From contig NZ_CP046172.1 of NCBI RefSeq assembly GCF_011801145.1, positions 9,176,001 to 9,240,000 on the forward strand: 64,000 bases of DNA. Reading direction: 5' to 3'. Within the stretch, counting starts at the first letter, position 1. Every line of letters starts with the position of its first letter. Below, piece by piece: positions 53,519 to 62,289 of this stretch. Source of the stretch: Nocardia arthritidis (lineage in GTDB: Bacteria; Actinomycetota; Actinomycetes; Mycobacteriales; Mycobacteriaceae). The position numbers were made by a program, and so were the translations under genes. The notes under the pieces were generated by a model, which was not told the DNA's origin, made no database searches, and worked only from the letters and a program-made list of their open reading frames with translations.

Positions 53519-54268
53519 TCAATTATTAAGCGCCGCAACGAGAAACATCAACGCGGCACCGGCGAGCATATAGAACAGGACGGCGCGCGACGGCCGCCCG
53601 GCATGCGCCTCGGGCAGGATATCGGCGGTCGCCAGGTACAGCAGAAATCCGGCGAAGTAGCCGAGATACAGTCCGGCGAATTCCGCGGGCACGGTGAGCA
53701 CGGTGCCGAGTACCGCACCGGCGACCGGCGCGAGCGCGTCGAGCAGCAGCACCAGCAGCGCCCGCCGCCGCGCGTTGCCGTACAGCGTCGGAATGGTGAA
53801 AGCGTTGAAACCATCGGCGAAGTCGTGACAGATCACGGCGATGGCGACCGCGATACCCACCGAGGCGCCCGCCTGGAAGCCGATCCCGATGCCGAAACCG
53901 TCGAGCATGCTGTGGAATACCAGGCCCGCCGCGGCGAGCAGCCCCACCGATTCCAAATCGTGTGTGTGCGAACCATATTCGCCCTCGTGCCCGCGATGGA
54001 TCGCCATCTCGCGCTCGATGATGTGAATGGTGAAGAAGCCGACCACCGCGGCCAGCAGCGCGACCGGAACGCCGTGCACCGGCGGCCGGGTCTCGATAAG
54101 CGCCTCCGGCAGCAGGTCGAAGAACACCACCCCGAGCATTACGCCCGCGGCCAAGCCGAGCACCAACCGCCTGCGCTCGCCGACGCGCATCGCGATCAGC
54201 CCGCCGAGCAGGGTCGAGCACATCGACACAAACGCCAGCACAATGGCCATCGGACCAGCATCGGACAC
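53519..54268 (-). CDS. ZIP-family metal transporter
   Basis: This 249-residue membrane protein has eight hydrophobic segments. The ZIP metal-site motifs are in the fourth and fifth segments: FHSMLDGFGIGIGF and ICHDFADGFNAFT (HxxxDG in both, where HxxxEG is common). The third-to-fourth loop is His-rich (HRGHEGEYGSHTHD), typical of zinc or iron import proteins. It converges with the TetR gene, whose stop is 3 bp away. Confidence 0.88.
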   Translation of the reverse strand: MSDAGPMAIVLAFVSMCSTLLGGLIAMRVGERRRLVLGLAAGVMLGVVFFDLLPEALIETRPPVHGVPVALLAAVVGFFTIHIIEREMAIHRGHEGEYGSHTHDLESVGLLAAAGLVFHSMLDGFGIGIGFQAGASVGIAVAIAVICHDFADGFNAFTIPTLYGNARRRALLVLLLDALAPVAGAVLGTVLTVPAEFAGLYLGYFAGFLLYLATADILPEAHAGRPSRAVLFYMLAGAALMFLVAALNN

Positions 54269-54317
54269 CCACCTGGCGAATCGCGGTATCCGGTCCGGTA
54301 TGTCGCCCGGCCCGGTG

Positions 54318-54749
54318 CTACTGGGACCGGAACACCGGCTGCGGCAGCAGCAACACCTGCCAGCCGTCGGGATCCGCGAAGGCCAGCGCGCCGTGTTCGG
54401 TCCAATACGGATTCTCCGGCGTCACCTCCGGTGCGCCGAATTCGCGCAGCCGCGCGGCCACCCGCTGCTGATCGGCCGCGCCGTCGAAGTAGAACACCAG
54501 CAGATGCTCCGCGCTCGGCGCATCACCGGGACTGCCGTCGACATGCGAGGTGAACTCCAAATGGTATGCGGCGCCGGGCAATCCGAGCATCACGACGCTG
54601 TAGCCCGCATGCCCGTCGGCGCGGAACAGCTCACGCAGCCCCAAACCTTCTGCGTAGAACCGCACCACCTCGGCGAGCCGGTCGGTGGGGCGGGCGATGC
54701 GCACCTGAGCGACCGGCAACGGCTCCGGCCAGTTGTTCTCGGTAGTCAT
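54318..54749 (-). CDS. VOC-family (glyoxalase-like) protein
   Basis: This 143-residue protein has two beta-alpha-beta-beta-beta modules: VAQVRIARPTDRLAEVVRFY with GLGLRELFR, and VFYFDGAADQQRVAARL with ENPYWTEHGALAFADPDGW. The metal-type residues include His in AYHLEF and Glu in WTEHG. It may be a dioxygenase, lyase or resistance protein; the substrate is not apparent. Confidence 0.82.
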   Translation of the reverse strand: MTTENNWPEPLPVAQVRIARPTDRLAEVVRFYAEGLGLRELFRADGHAGYSVVMLGLPGAAYHLEFTSHVDGSPGDAPSAEHLLVFYFDGAADQQRVAARLREFGAPEVTPENPYWTEHGALAFADPDGWQVLLLPQPVFRSQ

Positions 54750-54800
54750 GCCTCGATAGAACGCTCTCCGGCCGCGGTGAAATTCCGGCCCGTCGCGAAA

Positions 54801-54835
54801 TTGGCCGCCTCACCATGAAATGGCAAGGCGGCCAA
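54801..54835 (-). terminator. Terminator hairpin after metE-like gene
   Basis: TTGGCCGCCT (54801) pairs with AGGCGGCCAA (54826) in a 10-bp perfect stem, five bases after the metE-like stop. Confidence 0.75.
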
Positions 54836-54839
54836 CGTT

Positions 54840-57140
54840 TCAGCCCTGTTCAACCCGGCGGCGCAGTCGGCGTGCGGCCGCGACCATATTCCGCAGCGAC
54901 GGCTCCAACTGCCAGTAGTGCCTGGTCTTCAGTCCGCCGTCCGGATTGGCCCACAGCCGCTCCGGCGTCACGGCTTCGGCTGCGGCGGTGAGCAATTCGT
55001 CCAGCTCGTCGATATCCGGGATACGCGCGGAACGACTCTCGTACACGCCGGGCCCGACGCCGTGGCTCAGCCCGTGCCCGGACGCGCTGTCGGTCTTCAG
55101 CGCCTTGAGCACCCATTCGATCGAACGGGTCGCCACGATCGCGGTGACATCGGCATCGAGCTCCTCGATCGCCTCGACGACCTCGGCACGGCCGGAATAC
55201 CCGATATGCGTGTGGATTTGGGTTTCCGGCGCGACGCCCGAGGTGGCCAGCCGGAACGCGCCGACCGCCCAGCGCAGGTACTCCGCCCTGCCCTCGGGAC
55301 GCAGCGGCAGCATCTCCCGGATGGCGGGCTCGTCCACCTGGATGATGGCGATGCCTGCCCGTTCCAGATCGGCCAGCTCGTCACGGATCGCGAGCGCGAC
55401 CTGATCGGCGGTCTCGTGCAGCGGCTGATCCTGCCGGACGAACGAGCGCGCGATCATCGTCACCGGACCGGTCACCATGCCCTTCACCGGCTTGTCGGTG
55501 AGCGACTGCGCGTAGCTGATCCACTCCACCGACATCGGCGCCGGACGCGCCACGTCACCGTAGAGGATCGGCGGTCGCACACAACGGGATCCGTACACCT
55601 GCACCCAACCGAAGTGGGTGGTCGCGAAGCCGTCGAGCAGCTCGGCGAAGTACTGGATCATATCGTTGCGCTCGTGCTCCCCGTGCACGAGCACATCCAG
55701 GCCGATGTCCTCCTGCAGCCGGATCGTCGACTCGATCTCGGCCTCGATCCGCTTGCGGTACTCCTCGTAGGACAGCCGACCCTGCCCGAGGTCGTAGCGC
55801 GCCTGGCGAATCCGGTTCGTCTGCGGGAAGGAGCCGAGCGTCGTCGTCGGCACCGGCGGCAGATTCAGCTTGCGCTGCTGCGCCTCTCGGCGCACCTCGT
55901 ACGGTTCGCGCGAGCGCATATCCGAGGTGATCGCGTAAACCCGTTGGCGCACCGCGTGTTTCTGCTTGAAGTGCACCTCGGTCGGCCGCTTGCGCCACTT
56001 GTCCGACGGACCCTCGGTGAGCGCCTTCGCCAGCGAAACCACCTCGCCCACCTTCTGTTTCGCGAAGGCGAGCCGGTCGGCGACATTGCCGTCGATCTCG
56101 TACTCGACGAGCAGGTCGTACGGCACGTGCAGCAGCGTGGTTCCGGTGGAGACCACCAGATCCGGGCACACCTGCGCGAGCTCGTTGAGGTACTCCAACG
56201 TCACGTAGCGATCGGCCCGCCACACATTGCGACCGCTGATCACACCCGCGTACAGGCGCTTGCGCCGGATGCCGGGCACCTGCGCCAGATCCTCCGGACG
56301 CATCCGGTGGCTCGCCAGATCGAGCCCGATCGCCTCGACGCCGGTGCGCGCCAGAATCGTCAGCGCCGCACCGAAATCGCCGTACTGCCCGGTGACCAGC
56401 ATGCGCGGCCGCAGCGGCGCCGTCGAAAGCTGTTGGTAGGCCCGCTCGAACGCGGCCAGTTCGGCCTCGGTGCGCTCGCTGGTGAACGCGGGCTCGTCCA
56501 GCTGCACACAGGTGGAACCGCGCTTGGCCAGGATCTCGAACAGCTGCTCGTACACCGGAAGCAGCTTGTCCAGCAGGCTCAGTGTGTCGAATTCGGCCTC
56601 GCCCGGCACCGGACCGGCCTTCGAGAGCAGCAGCAGCGAAACCGGGCCGAGCACCACCGGACGCAGCTCGATATCCTGCGCCTTCGCTCGGTCCCACTCA
56701 TCGAGCAGGGCCTCCGGATGCAGCGAGAATTCGGTGTCGGCATCCAGTTCCGGCTGCCGGTAGTGGTAGTTGGTGCTGAAGTAGCGCACCAGCTCCAGCG
56801 GCGGCAGATCCGGGCGGCCACGGGCCATCAGGAAGTAGAAGTCAAGCGGATCCAGCCCATCCCGGTACGGCTCGAACCGCTTGGGCACCGCGCCGAACAG
56901 CAGCGCGTTGTCGAGGACGTGGTCGTAGAAGGAGAAGGTATTGCCGGGGACCTGGGTCAACCCGGTCGCGGCCAGCTCGTTGAACTGGCGCTCCTGAATA
57001 TCGCGGCCGACGGCGAGCAGCTCCGCGCGGGACAGGCTGCCGTGCCAGTAGGACTCCAGCGCCCGCTTGAGTTCCCGATGCGGTCCGATTCTGGGGTAGC
57101 CGAGGATGCTGGATCCGAATCCTTCGGTGACATTGACCAT
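54840..57140 (-). CDS. metE: MetE-family protein lacking the zinc site
   Basis: This is a full-length (766 residues) homologue of cobalamin-independent methionine synthase, with both barrels: N-terminal GYPRIGPHRELKRALESYW, and catalytic-domain TLGSFPQTNRIRQAR, VHGEHERNDM, QVYGSRCVRPP, DKPVKGMVTGPVT and QVDEPAIREMLPLR. Against the E. coli enzyme (zinc ligands His641, Cys643, Glu665, Cys726; proton donor His694), only the first His is kept (His645 in IHTHIGYS). Cys643 is Gly647, Glu665 is Val669, His694 is Arg703 (VYESRS for YDIHS) and Cys726 is Gly735 (NPDGGLKTR). Without these it should not activate homocysteine in the known way. Its role is therefore uncertain. Confidence 0.8.
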   Translation of the reverse strand: MVNVTEGFGSSILGYPRIGPHRELKRALESYWHGSLSRAELLAVGRDIQERQFNELAATGLTQVPGNTFSFYDHVLDNALLFGAVPKRFEPYRDGLDPLDFYFLMARGRPDLPPLELVRYFSTNYHYRQPELDADTEFSLHPEALLDEWDRAKAQDIELRPVVLGPVSLLLLSKAGPVPGEAEFDTLSLLDKLLPVYEQLFEILAKRGSTCVQLDEPAFTSERTEAELAAFERAYQQLSTAPLRPRMLVTGQYGDFGAALTILARTGVEAIGLDLASHRMRPEDLAQVPGIRRKRLYAGVISGRNVWRADRYVTLEYLNELAQVCPDLVVSTGTTLLHVPYDLLVEYEIDGNVADRLAFAKQKVGEVVSLAKALTEGPSDKWRKRPTEVHFKQKHAVRQRVYAITSDMRSREPYEVRREAQQRKLNLPPVPTTTLGSFPQTNRIRQARYDLGQGRLSYEEYRKRIEAEIESTIRLQEDIGLDVLVHGEHERNDMIQYFAELLDGFATTHFGWVQVYGSRCVRPPILYGDVARPAPMSVEWISYAQSLTDKPVKGMVTGPVTMIARSFVRQDQPLHETADQVALAIRDELADLERAGIAIIQVDEPAIREMLPLRPEGRAEYLRWAVGAFRLATSGVAPETQIHTHIGYSGRAEVVEAIEELDADVTAIVATRSIEWVLKALKTDSASGHGLSHGVGPGVYESRSARIPDIDELDELLTAAAEAVTPERLWANPDGGLKTRHYWQLEPSLRNMVAAARRLRRRVEQG

Positions 57141-57169
57141 GGCGGCGGGCTTCCCTTTCGATCATCCGT

Positions 57170-57197
57170 CCGGCGGCCCGTGAGCGGGGGCCGCCGG
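57170..57197 (-). promoter_or_regulatory. Leader hairpin upstream of metE-like gene
   Basis: CCGGCGGCCC and GGGCCGCCGG form a 10-bp stem with an 8-nt loop, ending 30 bp before the metE-like ATG on the minus strand. I see no B12-box or SAM-riboswitch core, so this is an unassigned leader structure. Confidence 0.4.
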
Positions 57198-57309
57198 ACA
57201 GCGCTCGCTATCGATGTGCGGCTGTCGACGAGCGCCGGGCCGCCGGCTCGACTCGACGCGGGCGAACCGCCGTGACCAGCGGTTCTCTAAGCAGCTTAGG
57301 CCGGAAACG

Positions 57310-57340
57310 CCGCGGGCCCGGTTGATTACCGGGCCCGCGG
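57310..57340 (-). terminator. Terminator hairpin after fadB2
   Basis: CCGCGGGCCCGGT, TGATT, ACCGGGCCCGCGG: a 13-bp perfect stem six bases after the fadB2 stop on the minus strand. Confidence 0.8.
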
Positions 57341-57345
57341 ATATA

Positions 57346-58218
57346 TCAAGCGCGGTTGTACTGATAGAAGCCGGCGCCGGATTTCTTACCCAGCAGCCCG
57401 GCCTCGACCATTCGCATCAGCAGCGGCGGGGCCGAATACAGCGGCTCCTTGAATTCGGCGTACATCGAATCCGCGATCGACTTCACGGTGTCCAGCCCGA
57501 CCAGGTCGGTCAGCGCGAGCGGGCCCATCGGGTGGGCACAGCCGAGCACCATCGCCTTGTCGACGTCTTCCTTTGTGGCGAAACCGGATTCGACCATCCG
57601 GATGGCCGAGAGCAGGTACGGCACCAGCAGCGCGTTCACCACGAAGCCGGAGCGGTCGGCGGAGCGCACCACCTGCTTGTCGAGCACATCGCTCGCGAAG
57701 GCCTCGGCGCGCTGCGACACCGACTCGCTCGTCTTGAGCGTGGTGACCAGCTCGACCAGCGGGAGCACCGGCACCGGGTTGAAGAAGTGCATGCCGACAA
57801 CCCGCTCCGGGTTGGCGGTGGCCACCGCGATCTTCATGATCGGGATGGATGAGGTGTTGGAGGCCAGCACGGCGTCCGGGTCGGTGACGACCTTGTCCAG
57901 CTCGGCGAAGATCGAGGTCTTCACGTCCTCGTTCTCCAGCACGGCCTCGACCACCAGCTGGCGGTCGGCGAAATCGCCGAGGTCGGAGGTGAAGCGCAGC
58001 CGCCACGCGGCCTGCTCACGCTCGCGCTCGGTGATCTTGCCGCTGCTCACGCCGCGGTCGAGGGAACGCAGGATGCGGGCGCGTCCGGCGGCAGCTAGTT
58101 CCCGGGTCTGCTCGTACACCAGCACGTCGACATGCGCCCTGGCACACACCTCCGCGATACCCGCGCCCATCTGTCCGGCGCCGATAACGCCGACGCGTTG
58201 AATCTTGTCGCTGCTCAC
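57346..58218 (-). CDS. fadB2: 3-hydroxybutyryl-CoA dehydrogenase
   Basis: This 290-residue enzyme interconverts acetoacetyl-CoA and 3-hydroxybutyryl-CoA with NAD(P)H. It has VGVIGAGQMGAGIAEVCARA, the SSGKITEREREQA helix, LASNTSSIPI (catalytic Ser region), VVGMHFFNPVPVLPLVE (catalytic His) and DRSGFVVNALLVPYL. As in M. tuberculosis it lies next to isocitrate lyase, linking fatty-acid use with the glyoxylate shunt. Confidence 0.93.
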   Translation of the reverse strand: MSSDKIQRVGVIGAGQMGAGIAEVCARAHVDVLVYEQTRELAAAGRARILRSLDRGVSSGKITEREREQAAWRLRFTSDLGDFADRQLVVEAVLENEDVKTSIFAELDKVVTDPDAVLASNTSSIPIMKIAVATANPERVVGMHFFNPVPVLPLVELVTTLKTSESVSQRAEAFASDVLDKQVVRSADRSGFVVNALLVPYLLSAIRMVESGFATKEDVDKAMVLGCAHPMGPLALTDLVGLDTVKSIADSMYAEFKEPLYSAPPLLMRMVEAGLLGKKSGAGFYQYNRA

Positions 58219-58357
58219 GTCCCGCTCCTGCTGTTTGTCTTGGCTGTCGGTGGCTCTGTACGAAGGTGGGCTCCGGAGTGTGAGCGCCTTCGATGGACCA
58301 AGGTATAGGGATGCCCTCCCCGCTGGGGCTGTTCAGCGGGAAGGGCTGGTGAGCCGG

Positions 58358-58385
58358 TGCCGGGAGCGCCGCTCCGCTCCCGGCA
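58358..58385 (-). terminator. Terminator hairpin after isocitrate lyase
   Basis: TGCCGGGAGCG and CGCTCCCGGCA form an 11-bp stem with a 6-nt loop, 45 bp after the aceA stop. It separates aceA from fadB2. Confidence 0.75.
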
Positions 58386-58430
58386 TCGACTCATGGATCA
58401 GATGCGTGAACATCCGAAAGTTGTTCCGGC

Positions 58431-59717
58431 TCAGTGGAACTGACCCTCTTCGGTGGAGCCCTTCAGCGCCGCGGTCGAGGTGTTCGGGTCAACCGTGGTG
58501 GCGATGGTGTCGAAGTAGCCGGCACCGACCTCACGCTGGTGCTTGGTGGCGGTGTAGCCGCGGGCCTCGGCCGCGAACTCGCGCTCCTGCAGGTCGACGT
58601 AGGCGGTCATACCCTCGCGGGCGTAGCCGTAGGCCAGGTCGAACATGGAGTAGTTCAGCGCGTGGAAGCCGGCCAGGGTGATGAACTGGAACTTGAAGCC
58701 CATCGCGCCCAGCTCGCGCTGGAACTTCGCGATGGTGGCGTCGTCCAGGTGCGCCTTCCAGTTGAAGGACGGCGAGCAGTTGTAGGCCAGCAGCTGGTCC
58801 GGGAACTCGGACTTGACCGACTCGGCGAACTTGCGGGCCAGCTCCAGGTCCGGGGTGCCGGTCTCCATCCAGATCAGGTCGGCGTACGGGGCGTAGGCCT
58901 TGGCACGCGCGATGCAGGGCTCGATGCCCTTCTTCACGTGGAAGAAGCCCTCGGAGGTGCGCTCGCCGGTGATGAACGGCTGGTCGCGCTCGTCCACATC
59001 GGTGGTGATGAGGGTGGCGGCCTCGGCGTCGGTGCGGGCGATGACCACGGTCGGGACGTCGGCGACGTCGGCGGCCAGGCGCGCGGAGGTCAGGGTGCGG
59101 ATGTGCTGCGAGGTCGGGATGAGGACCTTGCCGCCCAGGTGGCCACACTTCTTCTCGGAGGCCAGCTGGTCCTCCCAGTGGGTGCCCGCGGCGCCGGCCG
59201 CGATCATGGCCTTCTGCAGCTCGTAGACGTTCAGCGCGCCACCGAAGCCGGCCTCACCGTCGGCGACGATCGGGACCAGCCAGTTGTCGACCGAGGTGTC
59301 GCCCTCGACCTTGGCGATCTCGTCGGCGCGCAGCAGCGCGTTGTTGATGCGGCGCACCACGGCCGGAACCGAGTTGGCCGGGTACAGCGACTGGTCGGGG
59401 TAGGTGTGGCCGGAGAGGTTCGCATCACCGGCGACCTGCCAACCGGAGAGGTAGATGGCCTTCAGGCCGGCGCGGACCTGCTGGACCGCCATATTGCCGG
59501 TGAGCGCGCCGAGCGCGTTGATGTAGCCGTCGCCGTTCACGCCCTCCCAGAGGATCTCGGCGCCACGGCGGGCGAGGGTGTTCTCCTCGACAACGGTGCC
59601 CTGGAGCTTGGTGACCTGCTCCGGGGTGTAGTTACGGGTGATGCCCTTCCAACGCGGGTTGGTGTCCCAATCCTTCTGGATTTCCGCAGCGGTCTTCGGG
59701 GTGCCGGTGGTCGACAT
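58431..59717 (-). CDS. aceA: Isocitrate lyase
   Basis: Isocitrate lyase cleaves isocitrate to glyoxylate and succinate, the first step of the glyoxylate shunt needed on fatty acids or acetate. ATG 59717 follows GGAG and gives 428 residues, the length of the prokaryotic Icl1 type. The catalytic loop [11 protein letters not shown] with the essential Cys, metal-site [23 protein letters not shown] and [12 protein letters not shown] are all present. Confidence 0.96.
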   Translation of the reverse strand: MSTTGTPKTAAEIQKDWDTNPRWKGITRNYTPEQVTKLQGTVVEENTLARRGAEILWEGVNGDGYINALGALTGNMAVQQVRAGLKAIYLSGWQVAGDANLSGHTYPDQSLYPANSVPAVVRRINNALLRADEIAKVEGDTSVDNWLVPIVADGEAGFGGALNVYELQKAMIAAGAAGTHWEDQLASEKKCGHLGGKVLIPTSQHIRTLTSARLAADVADVPTVVIARTDAEAATLITTDVDERDQPFITGERTSEGFFHVKKGIEPCIARAKAYAPYADLIWMETGTPDLELARKFAESVKSEFPDQLLAYNCSPSFNWKAHLDDATIAKFQRELGAMGFKFQFITLAGFHALNYSMFDLAYGYAREGMTAYVDLQEREFAAEARGYTATKHQREVGAGYFDTIATTVDPNTSTAALKGSTEEGQFH

Positions 59718-60210
59718 CTCTGACTCCACTTCTCTGGTCGGTCGGTGCCCCACGGTCGAGTTCGACTCGAACTGCTGGAGCGGCAATTTGCAGGCTTGCT
59801 AGGCCCATGGGGTGTACTTCCACACGATTGCACACGGTGAAATGGCCGTCTACCTGTTGCTAATGTGAATGTTCGCTAGGTTTCCACCTGGGTTTGCTAA
59901 TTTTGCGAAATTAGCGGGTGAATTGCACGAGTGAAACCTACCCGCGAGTAGGCCTGACGTGCGGTTTTAGCGTAACGCTCGTACTGTTTGTGATCGACAA
60001 CGGGATGTGACCTAACACCGGACATACCCCGCGGTTGTGAGTACATTCACAGGCCCGGCGACCACCTATGTGTGGGCTGGGCCACCACTTTCAGGGGCGG
60101 GGATCGGCATCGGGCACACTTGGGCTTCCCCGAGATCCTGGACGCACGTCCGGTCAACGCCCGTCGCGCGTCGGCAGGAGCCGGTACGCCGTGATCCGGA
60201 CAGGAGCATC
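59718..60210. promoter_or_regulatory. 493-bp divergent aceA/lipase regulatory region
   Basis: No gene seen. It holds a perfect inverted repeat GCTAATTT-TGCG-AAATTAGC at 59896-59915 and the heptamer TTGCTAA at 59857 and 59894, about 180 bp from the aceA ATG. The TTTGCNAA-like sequence resembles the site of RamB, the glyoxylate-shunt regulator of mycobacteria and corynebacteria. The lipase side (59990-60210) shows only the ribosome site CAGGAG at 60201. Confidence 0.5.
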
Positions 60211-61356
60211 ATGCCGAAACCGCGTATGACCTCGACCTTCGCCGCCGCCATCGGCATTGCCGCCGCAAGTCTGCTCGGCGGACCCACCGCGAACGCGGCC
60301 CCCGCCGCGGGCACGGTGTTATCGCTGGCGCCGCTGCCGCCGGTGGCCACCCTGCCGGGATCGGTCGGCTCCACCCGGATCCTCTACGGCTCCACCACCG
60401 CGAACGACCGATCGACAACAACGAGCGCCGCCGTTTACTTCCCGCCCGGTGAGCCCCCGGCGGGCGGCTGGCCGGTGATCGCCTGGGCGCACGGGACCGT
60501 CGGGCTCGCCGACAAATGCGCCAACAGCATCGGCGGACCCGCGCTGCCCGACCGCGACTGGGCCTACCTCGGCGCCTGGCTACGGCAGGGTTATGCGATC
60601 GTCGCCGCCGATTACGCCGGACTCGGCACGCCCGGCGGACATCCATATTTGAACGGTGTGACGACCGCGCACAATGTCGTCGACGCGGTGCGGGCGGCTA
60701 CCCGCGAATTCGCTTCGCTGTCAAAGAAATGGGTGGTGGTCGGGCAATCGCAGGGCGCGGGCGCCGCGGTATTCACCGCGCGATACGCCACCGAATTCGG
60801 CGGGCCGGAATTGGATTACCGCGGCGGTGTCGCCACCGGAATTCCGGCATATGTGGAAGACGGCATGGCGCCGCTGGGCCCACACCTACCGCCCATCGAA
60901 CTACCCCCGCACACAACGGCCTACCTGCTCTACATCCTCAACGGCCTGCGCGTCACCTACCCCGAGCTACATATCGAATCCTTCCTCACCGATGCGGGCC
61001 GCGCCTGGCTCGCCCGCGCCCGACGGGACTGCATCGAGCCGTTCGGCGACGAGATCGCCGCACAGCACATCGTCTTCGGCGATCTGCTCGCCCGCCCCCT
61101 CAGCGACATCCCCGATGTGCACAACTTCCTGCACCGCTACCTGGGCCTGCCCGAATCCGGTTACGACAGACCGCTTTTCCTCGGCCAGGGCCTACTCGAC
61201 ACCGACGTCATCATGCCGGAAACCCTCCGCTACGCCGCCGTCCTGAAATCCAACGGCGAACCCGCAACCTTCCACACCTATCCCCAAGACCACAGCGGCA
61301 CCGTCAACGCCTCCCTCCCCGACTCGATCCCATTCGTCCGAAACCTGTTCGGCTAG
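60211..61356 (+). CDS. Secreted lipase (LIP family)
   Basis: ATG 60211 (MPKPRMTSTFAAAIGIAAA) has CAGGAG upstream and opens a signal peptide ending near TANA. The 381-residue product has the secretory-lipase core: VIAWAHGTVGLADKCA, VAADYAGLGTPGGHPY, nucleophile VVGQSQGAGAAV, an Asp in GQGLLDTDVIMP and a His in YPQDHSGTV. Such enzymes hydrolyse triacylglycerols or other esters outside the cell; the glyoxylate-shunt gene beside it fits use of released fatty acids. Confidence 0.88.
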   Translation: MPKPRMTSTFAAAIGIAAASLLGGPTANAAPAAGTVLSLAPLPPVATLPGSVGSTRILYGSTTANDRSTTTSAAVYFPPGEPPAGGWPVIAWAHGTVGLADKCANSIGGPALPDRDWAYLGAWLRQGYAIVAADYAGLGTPGGHPYLNGVTTAHNVVDAVRAATREFASLSKKWVVVGQSQGAGAAVFTARYATEFGGPELDYRGGVATGIPAYVEDGMAPLGPHLPPIELPPHTTAYLLYILNGLRVTYPELHIESFLTDAGRAWLARARRDCIEPFGDEIAAQHIVFGDLLARPLSDIPDVHNFLHRYLGLPESGYDRPLFLGQGLLDTDVIMPETLRYAAVLKSNGEPATFHTYPQDHSGTVNASLPDSIPFVRNLFG

Positions 61357-61362
61357 TTGGGA

Positions 61363-62289
61363 CTATCGGGCCGGGTGGGTTTTCTGCCAGTGGGTGGCTA
61401 TGTCCAGGCGGCGGGTGATCCAGATTTTGTCGTGGGATTGGATGTGGTCGAGGAAGCGTTCGAGGGCGGCGGTGCGGGCGGGGCGGCCGACGAGGCGGCA
61501 GTGCAGGCCGATCGAGAGCATTTTCGGATTGCCTTCCGCGCCTTCGCGATACAGGACGTCGAAGGCGTCACGCAGGTGGGTGAAGAACTGCTCGCCGCTG
61601 GGGAAGCCGGCCGGGGAGGCGAAACGCATATCGTTGGTGTCGAGGGTGTACGGCACCACGAGGTGATCGCGGCCCTGCACTTCGACCCAGTAGGGCAGGT
61701 CATCGGCGTAGGAATCCGAGTCGTAGACGAAACCGCCGTGCTCGACCACCAATTCGCGGGTGTGCGGCGAATCGCGCCCGGTGTACCAGCCGAGCGGGGC
61801 GGCGCCCGTCAGGTCGGTGAGGATGCGAACGGCCTCGGCCATATGGGCGCGCTCGGTCTCCCGATCTACGAGTTGGTAGGACTTCCAACGCAGTCCGTGG
61901 CAGGCGATCTCGTGCCCCAGTTCCTGAAAGGCCGCCACCGCTTCCGGATTCCGCTGCATCGCCCGCGCCACCGCGAAAATGGTGAGCGGCAGCCCACGCC
62001 GCTCGAACACCCGAAGTACCCGCCACAGCCCGGCCCGCGAACCGTACTCGTACAGCGATTCCATGCTCATGTGGCGATTCGGAAACGCCTCGGCCGGAGT
62101 CATTTCCGAAAGAAATGTCTCCGAATGCGCGTCGCCGTCGAGCACATTGTGCTCCGCGCCCTCCTCGTAGTTGAGCACGAACTGCACCGCGATGCGCGCC
62201 CCACCGGGCCACCGCGGATCGGGTGGATTCGGCCCGTACCCGACGAAGTCGCGCATCAGCGCACCGGAATCGCCTGCTGCCGTTGTCAT
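61363..62289 (-). CDS. puuE: Allantoinase, polysaccharide-deacetylase type
   Basis: PuuE opens the ring of allantoin to allantoate. The 308-residue protein is a metal-dependent NodB-fold deacetylase with FVLNYEEGAEHNVLDGD, GHEIACHGLRWKSYQ (metal His pair), GWYTGRDSPHTREL, YDSDSYADDLPYWV and GLHCRLVGRPAR. Its ATG overlaps the stop of the allantoicase gene by four bases, which supports allantoin catabolism rather than chitin or peptidoglycan as the substrate. Confidence 0.9.
   Translation of the reverse strand: MTTAAGDSGALMRDFVGYGPNPPDPRWPGGARIAVQFVLNYEEGAEHNVLDGDAHSETFLSEMTPAEAFPNRHMSMESLYEYGSRAGLWRVLRVFERRGLPLTIFAVARAMQRNPEAVAAFQELGHEIACHGLRWKSYQLVDRETERAHMAEAVRILTDLTGAAPLGWYTGRDSPHTRELVVEHGGFVYDSDSYADDLPYWVEVQGRDHLVVPYTLDTNDMRFASPAGFPSGEQFFTHLRDAFDVLYREGAEGNPKMLSIGLHCRLVGRPARTAALERFLDHIQSHDKIWITRRLDIATHWQKTHPAR

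Noticed and set aside
54918..57275. A 785-codon open frame on the plus strand opposite metE
   Set aside because: It is composed of Arg, His, Leu and Asp-rich text with no family motif and mirrors the codon positions of the metE-like gene.
57141..57345. Cobalamin or SAM riboswitch in front of the metE-like gene
   Set aside because: I found no B12-box-like sequence or recognisable SAM-binding core, only a simple GC hairpin and the fadB2 terminator. A covariance-model search would settle it.
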